A stretch of 64,000 nucleotides of DNA from Bostrychus sinensis (GCA_020698575.1 CM036239.1:44481763-44545762), one strand, 5' to 3'; shown: positions 1 to 11,994, numbered from the stretch's first letter. The notes: generated by a model from the letters alone, not told the origin. Numbers and translations: made by a program.

Positions 1-2290
1 TCACAAAAGCTGCAGTTGGTTAGCTGATTAGTTTGTTTTTTGTTCCTTTCTGGAAATTTATTTTCACATATTCTGTACAGACACACAAAACGCCATACAT
101 ACAGTGACATAACATTCAGAAACATTAACTTCAAACATAGACACATTTTTAAGATTATTGCAAACATGACAATAGACCAGCTGGATTTTTTGCTGATTTC
201 TAAATGTTCTGTGTCTGCGTATAGAGGGTTAGGGTTAGGGTTAGTGATTGAGATTCAGAGTTCAGAGGCCTGTACATCTTTAAGGAGATATTAGTTGTGT
301 TTGTAAGAATGATTGTGAGAATACTGTGAAAGGATGTAGAGCAACAGGAGGAGATTTGATTAAACATTTTGTCCTTTTAATTTGTGGACAGTCTGTTTGT
401 TTGCTTTTCCTTTGATTGTCACTGTTTCTATAAGAGTTTTGATGCGTGTGGGTTCCAAAGAACTTTTTTTGTTTGTTTGTTTTATTAAGATTCAGATGAA
501 GATGATTTTCTTTGCACCACTGCTTAAACTGCAGGACTGAGGTGCTCCAGTGTTGGTGATGAGTGGAGGTGACTGAACCTGGAGTGGATGCTGAGTTAAA
601 TGAGCTTTTGTATTAATGTATGCACCATTATAAATCTAATTAACTTCATTAATAACCTGCCTTTTCAACATGTTAGCAGCTCTAGATGTGACATTGCAAC
701 AGATGAACAGAGGAGCCAGTCTGTGCTGTTAATATCAGAGTGTCAAGTATAATCTGTATGTATTTAAACTGTGAGTACACTATCTGTCAAAGGAAGATTA
801 TACCAGCTGCTGTTGGTGTGAGGTAGGCTATTGAACAATTACCAGTTAATTGCAGGGCTAACATTTGAAGACATGCACTCATAGACATTGACATCATTGA
901 CTTACATGTTTATTCATTACAGGCAATATACACTGATCTGCAGGTAGTCATAGCACATAACATTATGGCCAACAGTATTAGGCAGGTGGTCATAATGTTA
1001 TGCCTGATGGAGATTGCATGTTTACCAGTTCACCTGATACATGCATGTCTTTGGAAGGTTGAAATAAGGTAAATCAATGGTAACACAAGAAGGCATACAG
1101 ACTCCACACAGACACACATGTAGGCTGTTTTGACCTCTTATTAGTCAGGGGTGCTGAAGTCTTTGCTACTTTGGGCATGAGGTGGGGTGCACCCTGTATG
1201 CTCACCAGTCAAATGCATGCCAACTTGAACCAAGCTGAACTGTCCCAAACGAGAATATTTTAAAACAAATGCCTCGCTTGCAGCTGGTCACAGCTGAGGT
1301 CAGTCGACCTGACAACTCATGAACGCAAGTTTAATATGATAAAATGTCACTTAGTTTTGAGGTTTAAATGAATACATAAAAACCCTGATGGGTGTAGACA
1401 CATGCTATTATTAATATCATTTTAAAACAAACTGTAAAAACACCCAGTGCACTGTTTAAGACATGTTTAAAATCACTAATGACACAGAGCTCCACAGGAG
1501 CCAGCTGTAGCCTGCACTTTTAACCATATCACTGTAAAACTGACACTGTTGTGTCACTACTTTATGCCAAAACAACCCACGTACGTCACACACAGAACAA
1601 AGTCAAATTGAATGAGAGTTTGGAATTTAAGCTACAGCACCTAATATACTAAGCATAAGGAAGGCTGAGGGGGGTGCCAGGTAAGTAGCTAACCAACCCT
1701 TTTTGAATGCTAGAGTATCCTTGTTGACAAATGAGTTTAAAATATTGTGCACGTAATCCATTAATGTTTTAGAGCTAAAAGTTATTTAACCTCCTCTTAA
1801 CATTTGTGCTGTGAATCAAATAGCCCGCAGATGCCTCTAAAGGATAAAAGCATATGTGCAATTTATGAAACACATGCAAATTACGCAAAAAGAGGGCTAC
1901 AAAGCATACACTGAGCTTGGCCTCTGCAATAATTATGTGTTTTGCTGATGGTTTAGGCTATTTATGTGTAATATGCTATTGCTATTGCATGTGTTAATAT
2001 AGCAGAAGCATTTTGACCTGACCTGTCCGAACCCGCAGGCATTAAACATTTGAACTAGGATTGTTATATTTAAAATACAAAAAGTTTGTTTTTTTTTTTC
2101 AAATAGTTCCTCCCAGCTATGTATTGGGTGAGATGATGTTGTTTCCTTTTCCCACGATGTGTCCCTAAGTACTGTGAGTCTGAGGATTTATGTGACATTA
2201 AAGGAGGTTTATTAAGACGAGAAGCCTGGAGATTAGATCAGGAAATCCATCCAAACATGCAAACGCTGACACTAGTCCTCCTTGATTCTG
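1..2290. other. no gene seen; minor repeats
   Basis: AT-rich, with no supportable coding region. It contains a short interstitial telomeric repeat (226-244) and a small palindrome at 956-1005 (CATAACATTATG ... CATAATGTTATG), probably a collapsed Tc1-type MITE. A TTTGTTTGTTTG stretch is near 466-481. Nothing else recognised. Confidence 0.6.
226..244 (+). repeat. interstitial telomeric repeat
   Basis: GGGTTAGGGTTAGGGTTAG: three perfect vertebrate telomere units inside otherwise unique sequence. Too short to be a chromosome end; most likely a double-strand-break repair scar. Confidence 0.85.
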
Positions 2291-2910
2291 TTCTTTTCTT
2301 ACTTTTGTTATCGCTTTGGCCACTTCCCACAAACCCACATCTTTGAAGGCTGTAATTAGCTGTCATTATATATTTCACTCATCAGCAAATTATCCTCGGC
2401 TCCCCAGATTTACTGTGTTTTCTATCCCCTCTGTGTTTGTGCTAAATGCTTAGACAACATTTCATTAGCTCATATCCAGCGCTGATAAGATGGCTTCAAA
2501 GACATTGGCAGACGGATAACTTACACTGTAGAAATGGTATATGGCTTCTGCAGCAGTAATTAACGCGTGCTGGCATTTGGATCTCCACTCTACTAATGAT
2601 ATGCGTGGTATTAATTAAGAGGAAGTGATTAACATAACAACCGCTGGACAATGTCCCGGGGTAGGAGCAGCAGTGGGGTGGCTCTCCCCGAAGACATGGG
2701 CTCATTAATATGTCCCAACAGGCAGCTCTGCTAACCTTGAGAGTGAGAAGTGACTGGTAAACTCTGCAGACGTTCCTTATAAAGTTGGAAAAGAAATGAA
2801 AAAGACTGGAAGGAGAAATTAACAGAGTAACAAGCTGTATAATGGAGGACTTTTCTATTTGAAAATCTCTTTTGGCTGCGATCTTTCTTTCAGGGGCCCA
2901 CACAACTTAC
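2290..2910. other. candidate conserved non-coding region
   Basis: Non-repetitive, with homeobox-type TAATTA/ATTAATTA motifs (TGTAATTAGCTGTCATTATA near 2351; GTATTAATTAAGAGGAAG near 2608) and moderate complexity. A 135-codon minus ORF crosses it (2903-2496) but shows no recognisable domain. The regulatory role is inference. Confidence 0.25.
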
Positions 2911-4183
2911 ATCATTAGCATGGACACTTTGGCAGTTCGCAAACCTGTTTATTTATCCAGGCTTTGGACAATTCATAGCAAGGAATCAGACCCCTGACCT
3001 CTTGCAGCAAAGGCTGGGGCACAAATAACTTCACTGAAGGGGAGCTTTATCTGTTGTAATGCTTCTAAATGCAAATATTGACGAGTCTCATGGCACCTAA
3101 TGCTTTTAAGGCTGGGACACACCAACCCGACATCCAACCGCCATCAGAAGACACAAAGCGACTGTCCCAGGTCAGCATGAAAATGAACAAACTGGTGTGA
3201 CCAAGACTGAGTATTATCACAGTAATGACTAAAACAGAAAATGTTTTCTTCAGAGGGAGGCTGTTATATTTTCATCTGCACAAAACTACAAGCAAAGGTA
3301 AGCTAACCATAAGAAATAGTTTAGATGTAGAATAGTTTTCCGAACACAAGCCCGTTATAATGTTATGTTAATTTGGAGCTGTATGACAAATTGTGAATAG
3401 GGCACACGGCCAATCAGACCATCGCCCGATGCCGTAACATGTTCAATTGGACAAAACTACATTATTTTCCACTATTATTGTCCCAGTGTGTTCCAGTTTT
3501 TAGACTTAACATTATTCATCCAACAAGAGAAGTTGCATGGTCAGTTGGTCTCAGTTGCACATAGGCATTCTTAAAAAAAAACACTAGTAATATTATCTGG
3601 TGAGATTAAATGAATATAATAAAATAAAATCAGCAAAAATATATAAAATTTTAGCCATGCAGACATGTTCAAGAAAAACCTGCTGTTATTAGGTGACTGG
3701 ATGATTCCAGATATAGACTGTCTGAGAAAAAGAGAACATATCCAATGAGCAATATAGTTCTGGGGTGAAAATGCCAGAGAACAATGGTCAGGCTCTTGTC
3801 TGCTAAGAACAAGAAACTGAGCCCTATCAACATTGGATAATAGAAGATGATGGTGGTCAGATAAGTCTGATGGTGGGACATTTAAATGGGAAAATACTGC
3901 CATGAAACCCTCAATTCTTAGCTGTTTTTGGCAAGTTTTTTTTCTGGGAAGCACCCTCTACATTACTGAAAAAAAGCACTATCGTGAAAACTCACAAGTT
4001 CACTTGACTCCTGTGTGATCCCTTGCTTGGCTTTACTTTTGTTTTTCCCTATGCGTAGAAAATTTGCTTGCAAGGCCATTATTTTGCTCAGCGATGCAGG
4101 GCACTTTATTATCCTTGTACAACTCATTTAGCCATCACATAAACTCCAAAACTGTTTACTCAAAGGGAATATGTATTGCGAAA
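2911..4183. other. no gene seen; MITE-like fragment
   Basis: AAGGCTGGGACACACCAACC at 3111 and GTCCCAGTGTGTTCC near 3480 look like the two ends of a short inverted-repeat element. The rest is AT-rich and unremarkable. Two overlapping minus ORFs at 3571-3954 show only low-complexity hydrophobic residues. Confidence 0.35.
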
Positions 4184-4475
4184 TGGACTTAAAAGCTTTC
4201 TACCATGTTATAATGTTGTTCCCTCATCAACAGAAAAATACCTGAATTTGTGTTTTGCTTCATTCACGCATGTATGGCCTTTCTGAGACCCCAAAATGCT
4301 TGGCTGGACACACTTCTGCCTCTCCCATGAACCCCCGCCCACTCCAGGAAGCACTGGCCAATCAACAAGCCCTCTACATCCAGTCTGCTTTCATTCCTTT
4401 ATCCAAAAAATAGCATTATTTTTCATTTTGTAGTAAATAGTTTAAGGAAATAAAGAAATAAAGCTGGAATATATT
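4184..4475 (+). mobile_element. family A MITE
   Basis: AGCTTTCTACCATGTTATAA, CTTCATTCACGCATGTATGG, CCCGCCCACTCCAGGAAGCA and CATTTTGTAGTAAATAGTTT occur in the same order as in 6486-7072. Left border TTAA at 4189; the right terminus is not clear. Confidence 0.55.
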
Positions 4476-4941
4476 GGAGAAAGTAAAAGACACATATTTC
4501 CTGCTCAGTGTCATTCCGAAGTCCAAGGACAGATGAGGGATCACCTCTTTCTCCTGCTCAGCCTATTAGTGACGTGTGCTGTTCAGAGTGGACAGGCGGC
4601 CTGTGGGACGTCCCGGGCGGCGAAGGGATGAGCCCGGAGGGTGGACTCCTCTCTCGGGTGAGCCACTTTACTTTGACCTGTCCCGTCTCCTGTGTGGTTA
4701 GTGCAGATAAGTGTCCTTCAGCCGGACAGCTTTGTCACGGATGGGTGCCTGAGCTGAACATCCACAACCGCAGGGATCACCCCAGCTTCACTCGGGACAG
4801 GGGGACTGAGCACTTTCACTCACAGTGACATACATAGACAGGAAGTGGGACACCTGTGGTATAGCAGAGGCTTATACCAATTTACAATGGCAAACATAGC
4901 TGGCAGTGTTTTAATGTTAATGCTGTATTTATATTCTAATG
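4476..4941 (+). other. GC-richer unique segment with unassigned ORF
   Basis: A 106-codon plus ORF (4508-4828) sits in a locally GC-rich, non-repetitive stretch. I recognise no domain, signal peptide or splice structure, and start context and codon use do not argue strongly for coding. It could be a conserved non-coding element or chance. Confidence 0.2.
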
Positions 4942-5230
4942 CAGTGTTTCCCAGCCTGGGGTACACTTTGCAGGAGGTACATGGAATTATAATATAATTT
5001 ATTTTGAGGATCATAAGAAAACCTTTATGATCTTTTAAAATTACACTATTGAAACCTATGAAAGAGATGCAAGCTCAAGTGTCTCAATGACGACAATATT
5101 ATTTGAATATTATTTGAATACTATATTTTGCTAAACAAAAAATAAAGTAAATGTGTATGCAATATCATATTTTAAAATTCAGATTTTATAGGCAAGTTGC
5201 TTATTTATTTTATGCATTTGAACTGCCTTA
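4942..5230 (+). mobile_element. hAT-like element, left part
   Basis: Starts CAGTGTTTCCCAGCCTGGGG and shares GGTACATGGAATTA and CTATGAAAGAGATGCAAGCT with the complete element at 16077-16646 (same family). The right end is lost or decayed; a stray right-end fragment of the family is at 10543-10572. Confidence 0.55.
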
Positions 5231-5719
5231 CTCTGATAATAACATGAGTCTTAACCAGTCAAGTTAGGATGGGAGCACCTGGATAATGCGGCTGATTGTG
5301 ACTACTGCTGCATGCATATATCATACTCTGACTATAAGCTAGGAGAGGCATTCAGCTGCACTCAATACTAAACAGACAGAACAGCAATTAGTCATTTTTC
5401 AACCAGCAAAGACACTCTGGCACTGGTTTATACAGTATGTATTAGTAAAAGCATGATTACCCATTCAAATAGTTATGTTTTTTGTCATTTAGTACAACAA
5501 ACCTTTTGCGCTACTGGTAAATCCCCAGACCATTTGAATGCATCCCAGCACCACGGACTCTGTACTTTTGTTCCCTGGTTTGTATGTAGATTGAGATGAA
5601 AGTGGTTTGACCCGTTCTATGGTAAAATCAGACTGAAAATGAACTACGAGCATAGTCGGAGTATACTGTATATATACTGTATCTGAAGTATTTAGAAAAA
5701 AATAACATTAAATTAAGAA

Positions 5720-5880
5720 ATATGGTCATTAGGGATGCATGGTTGAAGCCCTCCTGTCTCTCAAGAGGTTGTGGGTTTGATCCTGGACTGGCCAACACAG
5801 TCACTATGTTTACATGCAAAGTGATTGGATGAAGCACTTTAGATAAAAATTCTGTCTACATCAATGAGAGTTAGAAGTTT
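5720..5880 (+). mobile_element. tRNA-SINE-like fragment
   Basis: GGTTGAAGCCCTCCTGTCTC followed by a B-box-like GGGTTTGATCCTGG, then a tail ending GATTGGATGAAGCACTTTAG. It looks like a decayed tRNA-headed SINE; the A box is weak. Confidence 0.35.
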
Positions 5881-5984
5881 TGTCTATAGCCTAGGGATGC
5901 AGCCAACCTAATGCCCATAAATGGACATTGCTTTGACCTCAGCCCAGCAACATGCAGGTTATTATAAACCATCAAGAATCTCAG

Positions 5985-6480
5985 AGTTCTGTCGGTGTAA
6001 CTTTAACAAGCTAATGCTGCCGTGTTGTTATTGATCATCAAAGGACCACCTCACATGCTAATGAGAGCATATCATGGACACTAGCAGCCTCCTGCCTCAC
6101 CCAGACTGTCTAATTATCATTTGCTCAGACTAACCTCTGCTCCGTTCGGGGCTTCATTACTCAGCAGGACGGGGGCCGTACTGACCCCCAAGTCCCGTCT
6201 GCACATTCTCTCTCATTAGCGGAGGCCGGGCAAGGCGTGACTGCTACCCTCAACCCGAACTATTGATGATGCACATAAGGCATTATATAGTCATCATCAA
6301 AGACTCTTGCAAGGACAAACACATTGATCCTCAGTTTGACTTTGGTGGCAAACGATGTAGGAAAGTCAAAACAATTATTAAAGGAGAACACAAAACCAGT
6401 ACCACTTACTTCGCTTTGAACAGAGTGAGTATGGATGACAAGGTAAAGGATGAAGAGGATTAGTGCATCAGCAGAACAGC
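5985..6480. other. candidate conserved non-coding region
   Basis: Non-repetitive and compositionally balanced: TTGATCATCAAAGGACCACC, CATGCTAATGAGAGCATATC, CTAATTATCATTTGCTCAGA, CTCATTAGCGGAGGCCGGGC. The density of homeobox cores (TAAT/ATTA) and GC-rich blocks is typical of fish enhancers. A 66-codon ORF (6263-6463) has no recognisable match. The role is inference. Confidence 0.3.
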
Positions 6481-6485
6481 TCGTG

Positions 6486-7072
6486 TTAAAGGTCCTCCAT
6501 TATGCTAAACAGAATTTTCTGAGCTTTTAACCATTTTAGATGTTACCACCTCAGAAACACACCTAGATTTTATTTCATTCACGCATGTTTGAGTAATCCC
6601 GTATGCTAAAGCACTGCCCTTCTCAAGAGCTGAAAACACTTGGCTTCACAGCTCTAGGTAGACATCTGAAACCCCGCCCACTCCAGGAAGCACTGACCAA
6701 TCAACAAGCCGTCATTTCTGCTCTCATTCGTTTATCAAAAAAAACAAAAAACAAACAAAAAAAAAAAAACAGTGTACAGCTCTGTTTCCACTGATTCCTC
6801 ACAACTATTTTTTCTTTTGTAGTAAAAAAGCATCAGATAATAGGTTTAAGGAAATAAACAGCTTTTTTTCTCTTTTTCTGCTCAAAAGAGCGCAACAGGA
6901 CTGCCCTCTGCTGCCGCTCACCTGTTTCTGTATACTAGTGAACCATTTGTTGAAAATGTTTTCTTTTATTCAGAGGTTAAAGGTTGGTACAAAACCAAAA
7001 AAGTACAATCATGTTGTAGAGGTTACAAGATTGGTTTAAAATGATATAAAAAGTACAAGATATCCCCTTTAA
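6486..7072 (+). mobile_element. family A TTAA MITE, full-length type
   Basis: TTAA at 6486-6489 and 7069-7072. Left TIR AAAGGTCCTCCATTATGC; the right side TATCCCCTTTAA is partly decayed. The internal order is CCATTTTAGATGTTACC, CATTCACGCATGTTTGAGTA, CCGCCCACTCCAGGAAGCAC, CAGCTCTGTTTCCACTGATT, GGAAATAAACAGC and GAGCGCAACAGGACTGCC. It includes an A-rich run at 6739-6769. No coding capacity. Confidence 0.65.
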
Positions 7073-7194
7073 AGGTTGGACGAGGCCCCTGCTGCATCCT
7101 GGATTTCCCGGACCATCCCCAGTCCCCTGTCTGGATGAGGCCCTCCTGCTGCATCCTTACAGAGCTGATCTATGATCCTATAGATGAGCTAATG

Positions 7195-7495
7195 GACTAA
7201 CAGTCCTAGACACATGTTGCCTGTTTGTCCTGGGAAAGGATTTCTTCTTCAATATGGCTCCATAAGGTTTCTTCTTTTTTTTCCCCACAGCTGTTTTTTT
7301 AGGAGTTTTTCCTTACTGAGAAGGAGGGTCTAGGGACAGGGGTGTCCTGGGTCTGTTTAGATGAGTGTAGTTATTGTTTGTGTTGATTGTGTGTTAAGTG
7401 TGATTGTGTGTTTATGTTTGATTAACTGTTTGTGAAGCCCTTTGAGGTGACTTTTGTTGTGATACTGGGCTATACAAATAAAACTGAACTGAATT
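7195..7495 (+). mobile_element. retroelement 3'-end type repeat
   Basis: CTGGGAAAGGATTTCTTCTT, AGGAGTTTTTCCTTACTGAG, GAAGCCCTTTGAGGTGACTT and GGGCTATACAAATAAAACTG form the common fish repeat tail ending in a repeated GAACTGAATT-like motif. This is the 3' end of a non-LTR-type retroelement or SINE; the family name is uncertain. Confidence 0.5.
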
Positions 7496-7499
7496 AAAG

Positions 7500-7740
7500 G
7501 CTTTGGAGATAAAGTCAGCAAGGCCAGATTGAGATGGTTTGGACTCGTACAGAGGCGGAACAGAGAATACAGTCTATGGGTAGGAGGATGGTGAGGTTAG
7601 AGCTGCCATGCAGGAGGCCTAGAGGAAGACCAAGGAGGAGTTATGAAATAGGACATAAAGTTAGTTGTTGTGAGAGGATATAAAGATTAGAGAAGATTAA
7701 AGTAAAATAGAAGCAGATGATTTCCTGTGAAGACCCCTGA
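7500..7740 (+). pseudogene. LINE reverse-transcriptase C-terminal relic
   Basis: Conceptual translation gives KARLRWFGLVQRR and, after a frameshift, GRRMVRLELP and RPRGRPRRS, the LRWFGHVxRR ... GRRxRGRPxxR pattern at the C terminus of non-LTR reverse transcriptases. It is interrupted by a frameshift and stops; a downstream stretch (DIKLVVVRGYKD) matches the same region. A dead fragment. Confidence 0.6.
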
Positions 7741-9109
7741 AAGTATAACAGCTCACAGAAACATACCCACACAGACAGCACATCAGTTCTGTTGTTCCTA
7801 TTTCTACATGTAATAGTACTTGTGGCCAGCAGAGGTCAATCTGATGCTGCTTTTAAAGCATTCAAGCTCTATTGGATTTATGTTTTTTTTACAATGTTTT
7901 ACACGTGAACAGACCTCTGGGACTCAAAACAGTTCAACCAATGTTAGATTAATCAGCAGAAAACACACAGGACACCTACAATATCATATGTATTATCATC
8001 AATATCATATGTATTGTGTGTCTGAAATTGATGAACAGATTCCTTTATACATTTACTCATTTATTTTATTTTTATTTTATTTCATTAATTTTCTGTGCTT
8101 TTTCTTTTAAGTTATTTAAAAGAAAAAAAAAACCACAGAAAATTCATCTGATTTTACATGTCACAGCAAAATGAAAAATGAATGAAAGAAAAGGAACAGA
8201 AAGAAGAGTAATCTTATGTTATCTGCCTATCTTCATTACAAGATTTGAGCACTGTCACAGACCATCAGTATAATTACCAGTTTCATACTTACTTAATATA
8301 ATTAACACCATCCTTTGCATTTGAAAACTTTTAGAAAACTCTTTATATCATCTTATAACTTAATTGTTTTCACGGATTTTAAAATATCGCACACTAAGCA
8401 TATAACACATGCATTATACTCTATAAGCATTACTTCAACATTTATAAACACCATTGACTTACAAAAACGTAATTCTTTTGCAATAACCTCATGTAAATCA
8501 GTGTAAATAAAAAAAAAAATCCCACTGTCTGTAGTTCCACTGAGGCACATCTCACTTTAATCTGCAGCCTTTCTTTCCTATCCTCTGAACCTGTCACTCC
8601 CATCTCCCTCTCAGGACGTCCCACATACTGATACAGAGATATCTCAAAAGCCATTACAATAATGTGAATGAAAGATGATCCTCAATATAAATAGAGAGTG
8701 AAAACGGCCTGTAAGGCATGCTCTGACACTGTACGGCAGGCCTTTTGGCAGACAAATACATCCAGGAGACATCAGTGGTTCATATGGTCTAGCACGGTGC
8801 ATGAGTCAGTGATCATGAACAGGCAGCAGGCTAAACCACAGTGGCCCCCAAGACAATGCCAGTAAGCAGAGAACTCAGTCATATGTTAGCCTTGACAGAC
8901 ACCTTTATTTTGTTTTATTTTAAACAAATATTTGGTTTGATAACTGTCAATATGAGCTGCAATTTGAGAGCAAGGGACAGTACCAGCGTAGCCTGGACAG
9001 CTAGCCCCACCCTCCTTGGTTCCTCTGCAGGATGGAGTCTCTTACATTGCTTGATTTGGTACCGACGTATGACAGCCATTTATCTGCAGCGTTCAACCAA
9101 GGAGCAAAT
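7741..9109. other. no gene seen
   Basis: AT-rich sequence with poly-A/T runs (8043-8130, 8508-8520) and only short unsupported ORFs. No terminal repeats or known domains noticed. Confidence 0.5.
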
Positions 9110-9485
9110 TTTCTTTAAACTTCTCTTGCCTCTGTTTGATGGTTTTGAGTTCTTTCTTTCGTCACCTGTTGATTCTGCTGAAGTTCATGTTGTTGTCCAG
9201 TCCTATGTGTGATTTTTTTTTTCTTCCGCTTGTGGACATTTGTGGACACAACAGTAAAGTCCTGCTGACGTCTGACGTAAACACCACATTCAAACAAAGT
9301 GACTTTTTCCACATTTCTTTGTACAACTGGCTTTTGTTTTTGCAGCGTTGCTCATAACACTGCATTTCTGGTGTTTTTATGGCAAAAACAACCATGTTTG
9401 ATACTTAACTTCACGTCTTTCTTTTCTCTGATTGGTTACTTCCCTCTGTTAGCTCCGCCCCTTGGTAATAAAACTCAAACCAAGT
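9110..9485 (+). repeat. dispersed repeat, family C
   Basis: Shares CACCTGTTGATTCTGCTGAA, TTTGTACAACTGGCTT and GCTCATAACACTGCATTT with 14080-14340, and TCTCTGATTGGTTACT / CCGCCC with 31845-32140. Dispersed non-coding family of unknown class; contains a CCAAT-box-like ATTGG. ORFs on both strands here are chance. Confidence 0.5.
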
Positions 9486-9896
9486 GGTACCAGTTTAATT
9501 CTTAGTAAAGAACAGAAAAAGAAATTATCCGGCTGTTTAAAAATCTGGATATTAATGTAATTATTCACAAATCTTGGCGTCCGCGTATATTCGGCACTCA
9601 ACACAATCACATTTAGTCAAGACTTTGTTATTAATTGTGCCCATGAGGTACTGGATCCAACCAGTTACCGGAACAGAATAAGGGAGTTTCAGGATCTTGC
9701 TGGCAGAATATTTCTCAAATGAAGCCCTGAATGAAGAGCTTGCCATTAAACCATGCCAACCCACAATTATAATATTAATGGACTGTCTTCTTTATATAAA
9801 TTAAAAGAAAGAAAAAATGTTGGCTGCTATTGGAAAGCTCCCTAGAAGCCTGTGCCTGTACATGGAAAACAGTTTAAAATGCAGAGAGAATGTGTG

Positions 9897-9942
9897 AAGA
9901 AGAAGAAGAAGAAGAAGAAGAAGAAGAAGAAGAAGAAGAAGA
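9897..9942 (+). repeat. (AAG)n microsatellite
   Basis: About 15 perfect GAA/AAG trinucleotides; purine-only on the plus strand and so able to form triplex DNA. Confidence 0.97.
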
Positions 9943-9956
9943 TTTTGCAACAACAT

Positions 9957-10130
9957 TGAAATGAAATGTACTTTCTACTTAAGTTAATTTTATATGCAGT
10001 ACTTTTTAACTTTTATTGGAGTAAAGTATTTGTTGGGTACATTTACTTCCACTAGAGTAATATTATTTTTGAAGTAACAGTACTTTTACTTGAGTACATA
10101 TTTTGAATACTGTGGGACTTCACTGTTGTG
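9957..10130 (+). mobile_element. decayed hAT element fragment
   Basis: Segments such as CAGTACTTTTACTTGAGTAC and GGAGTAAAGTATTTG match the interior of the hAT element at 37757-38296. No intact ends. Confidence 0.45.
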
Positions 10131-10657
10131 GCGCAGCTGGTTCATTGTGATGTCTGGCTGTCCATCAAACTCAGAGCGATCAGATTTCACATTTGTCTGT
10201 AAATAAAACATGTTCAAACAAACACAGCTTTTATGTTTTTCCTCCCATGTTTATTCTTCTATTCTGTTTGACAAAGTCACTTCAAACAGCCGCTCATCAC
10301 AAAGTTATTTTTTTCACTGTCAAGAAAAGAGTGCGAGCACATGAGAATAGCTCAAGTCTAACGGCATAAAAATAATTCATTTGCTGTGGAATATTTTGCA
10401 GATGGGGGACAAGGTGGCAGAGTGGTTATCCCAGATCAATCCTTGGGCCGAATATTTATTTAATATATTTTTGTGTGAGAAGGCACACAAACATACACAA
10501 AACATAATCAGGCTGTTCACGAATCATGTTTTTAAAGATATTTCGTGTACCCCAGTTTGGGAACCATTGTCCTGCACCAAAAGTAAGGTTAACTAACTAA
10601 TTTACCAACAGAGAGGCAGATTGGTAGCTAAAATGTATGAAGTTGAAGATGAAGTTC

Positions 10658-11166
10658 TTAAAGGGCCTATATTCTGGCTTTATTTATCATTTTAAACTAA
10701 TCTTGGTCACCTCTAGAACAGCACTGCATGTTTTACAACCTTTAAAAACATTATGGGACTAAAAGAAAATGTTTTTAAATAAGTACTCTACTGGTGCCAT
10801 GAAGGAAAGAGCTGTTTATTTCCTTAAACTTTTTGTATGATGCAATTGTACAACAAAATGAAAAATAGCTGTGAGGAATCAGCGGAAACAGAGCTGTGCC
10901 CTATTGTTTTGGATAAATGAACAAGAGCAGACTGGATGTAGAGGGCTTGTTGATTGGTCAGTGCTTTCTGGAGCGGGTGGGGGTTATGGCAGAGATGGAG
11001 TGTTTTGTGGCCTCAGAACAGCTGTGCCGGAGAATAGATGGTTATTTAAACATGCATGAATGAAACAAAACACACCTTCAGGTATGTTTCTGGCAAAGGA
11101 ACAACATGGTAGAAAGCTAAAAAAAAAAAAAAAAAAAGTCAACTTTGCATAATATAGCTCCTTTAA
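10658..11166 (-). mobile_element. family A TTAA MITE, inverted
   Basis: TTAA at 10658-10661 and 11163-11166; TIRs AAGGGCCTATATTCTGG and GCATAATATAGCTCCTTTAA. Interior reversed relative to 6486-7072: AGCTGTTTATTTCCTTAAAC, GGAATCAGCGGAAACAGAGC, CATGCATGAATGAAACAAAA, CAACATGGTAGAAAGC. An A-run lies at 11120-11137. Confidence 0.7.
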
Positions 11167-11611
11167 CCTAGTGTAAAGTGCAAAGTATCTCATCCAAAAT
11201 CAACCAGTGGCAGCAGAAGAATGAAAAGATTAGACAGACGAATGTAACCTGGTAATAGCCATTGTACAGCTTGTGTAAAATCCCTAAATGTCTTAGTATA
11301 ACACTTCTCCTCATTTAGACATTAGCTGCAGACTGTATTGCGGGTGTCAGAACAATGCGTGCAGCTCTGGTGGTTGATTGAAATCAGGTGGAAGTGACGG
11401 ACGCTTTATGGGCCACATATGTGCGGCTTTCACACTGGTAATTACAACACTTTCAAACATGTGCAATGGGCTTTTGATGTGCATTCAGAGAGAGCACTTT
11501 GAAGACTCCAGCACAGCGCCATCTGGGACCGAACGGAGCCGTGTGGAAAAAAGAGAGTGAGGTGGAGAGACGGAATGACACACGTGGAAAGAAACTGCTG
11601 AACACTGCAGA
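11167..11611. other. no gene seen
   Basis: Mostly unique, moderately AT-rich sequence between a family A MITE and a Tc1-like element. A 60-codon ORF at 11378-11560 has no recognisable feature. Confidence 0.4.
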
Positions 11612-11994
11612 TACACTACTGGTCAAATGTTTAGGAACACCCCTTTTTTTCTGGAACGTATGCAGTTAAAGGTTTAGTACTCTGAAAGCAAAGCATAGGA
11701 CAAAATACCAATTGGTGAAAAATGTAATAATGGAATTAGTTTAAGAATGATACTTGGGCACACTTGTGGCATTCTTTCTAAAATGGAAACCAACTATTCT
11801 TCAGAAAGAGTCATAACCCTTACATGTGTGGCCCTTGTAGGTTGTTTTGCTTTGTTCAGTTCATCCTAAACCAGCTCATGGAATTTAAGTATAGATAGTA
11901 TAGATACTGTCTTGATCTTGTTTTGGCCTAGCTAGGATTTATGCTTTGGGTCATTATCTTGCTGTATGAACTCCTGACCAACTAGGCGCATAGG

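Noticed and set aside
2496..2903. 135-codon minus ORF
   Set aside because: No domain, no splice partners, AT-rich context; more plausibly a non-coding region with a chance open frame.
9897..9942. GAA repeat considered as part of a coding acidic/basic tract
   Set aside because: Pure microsatellite with stops in flanking frames and no exon context.
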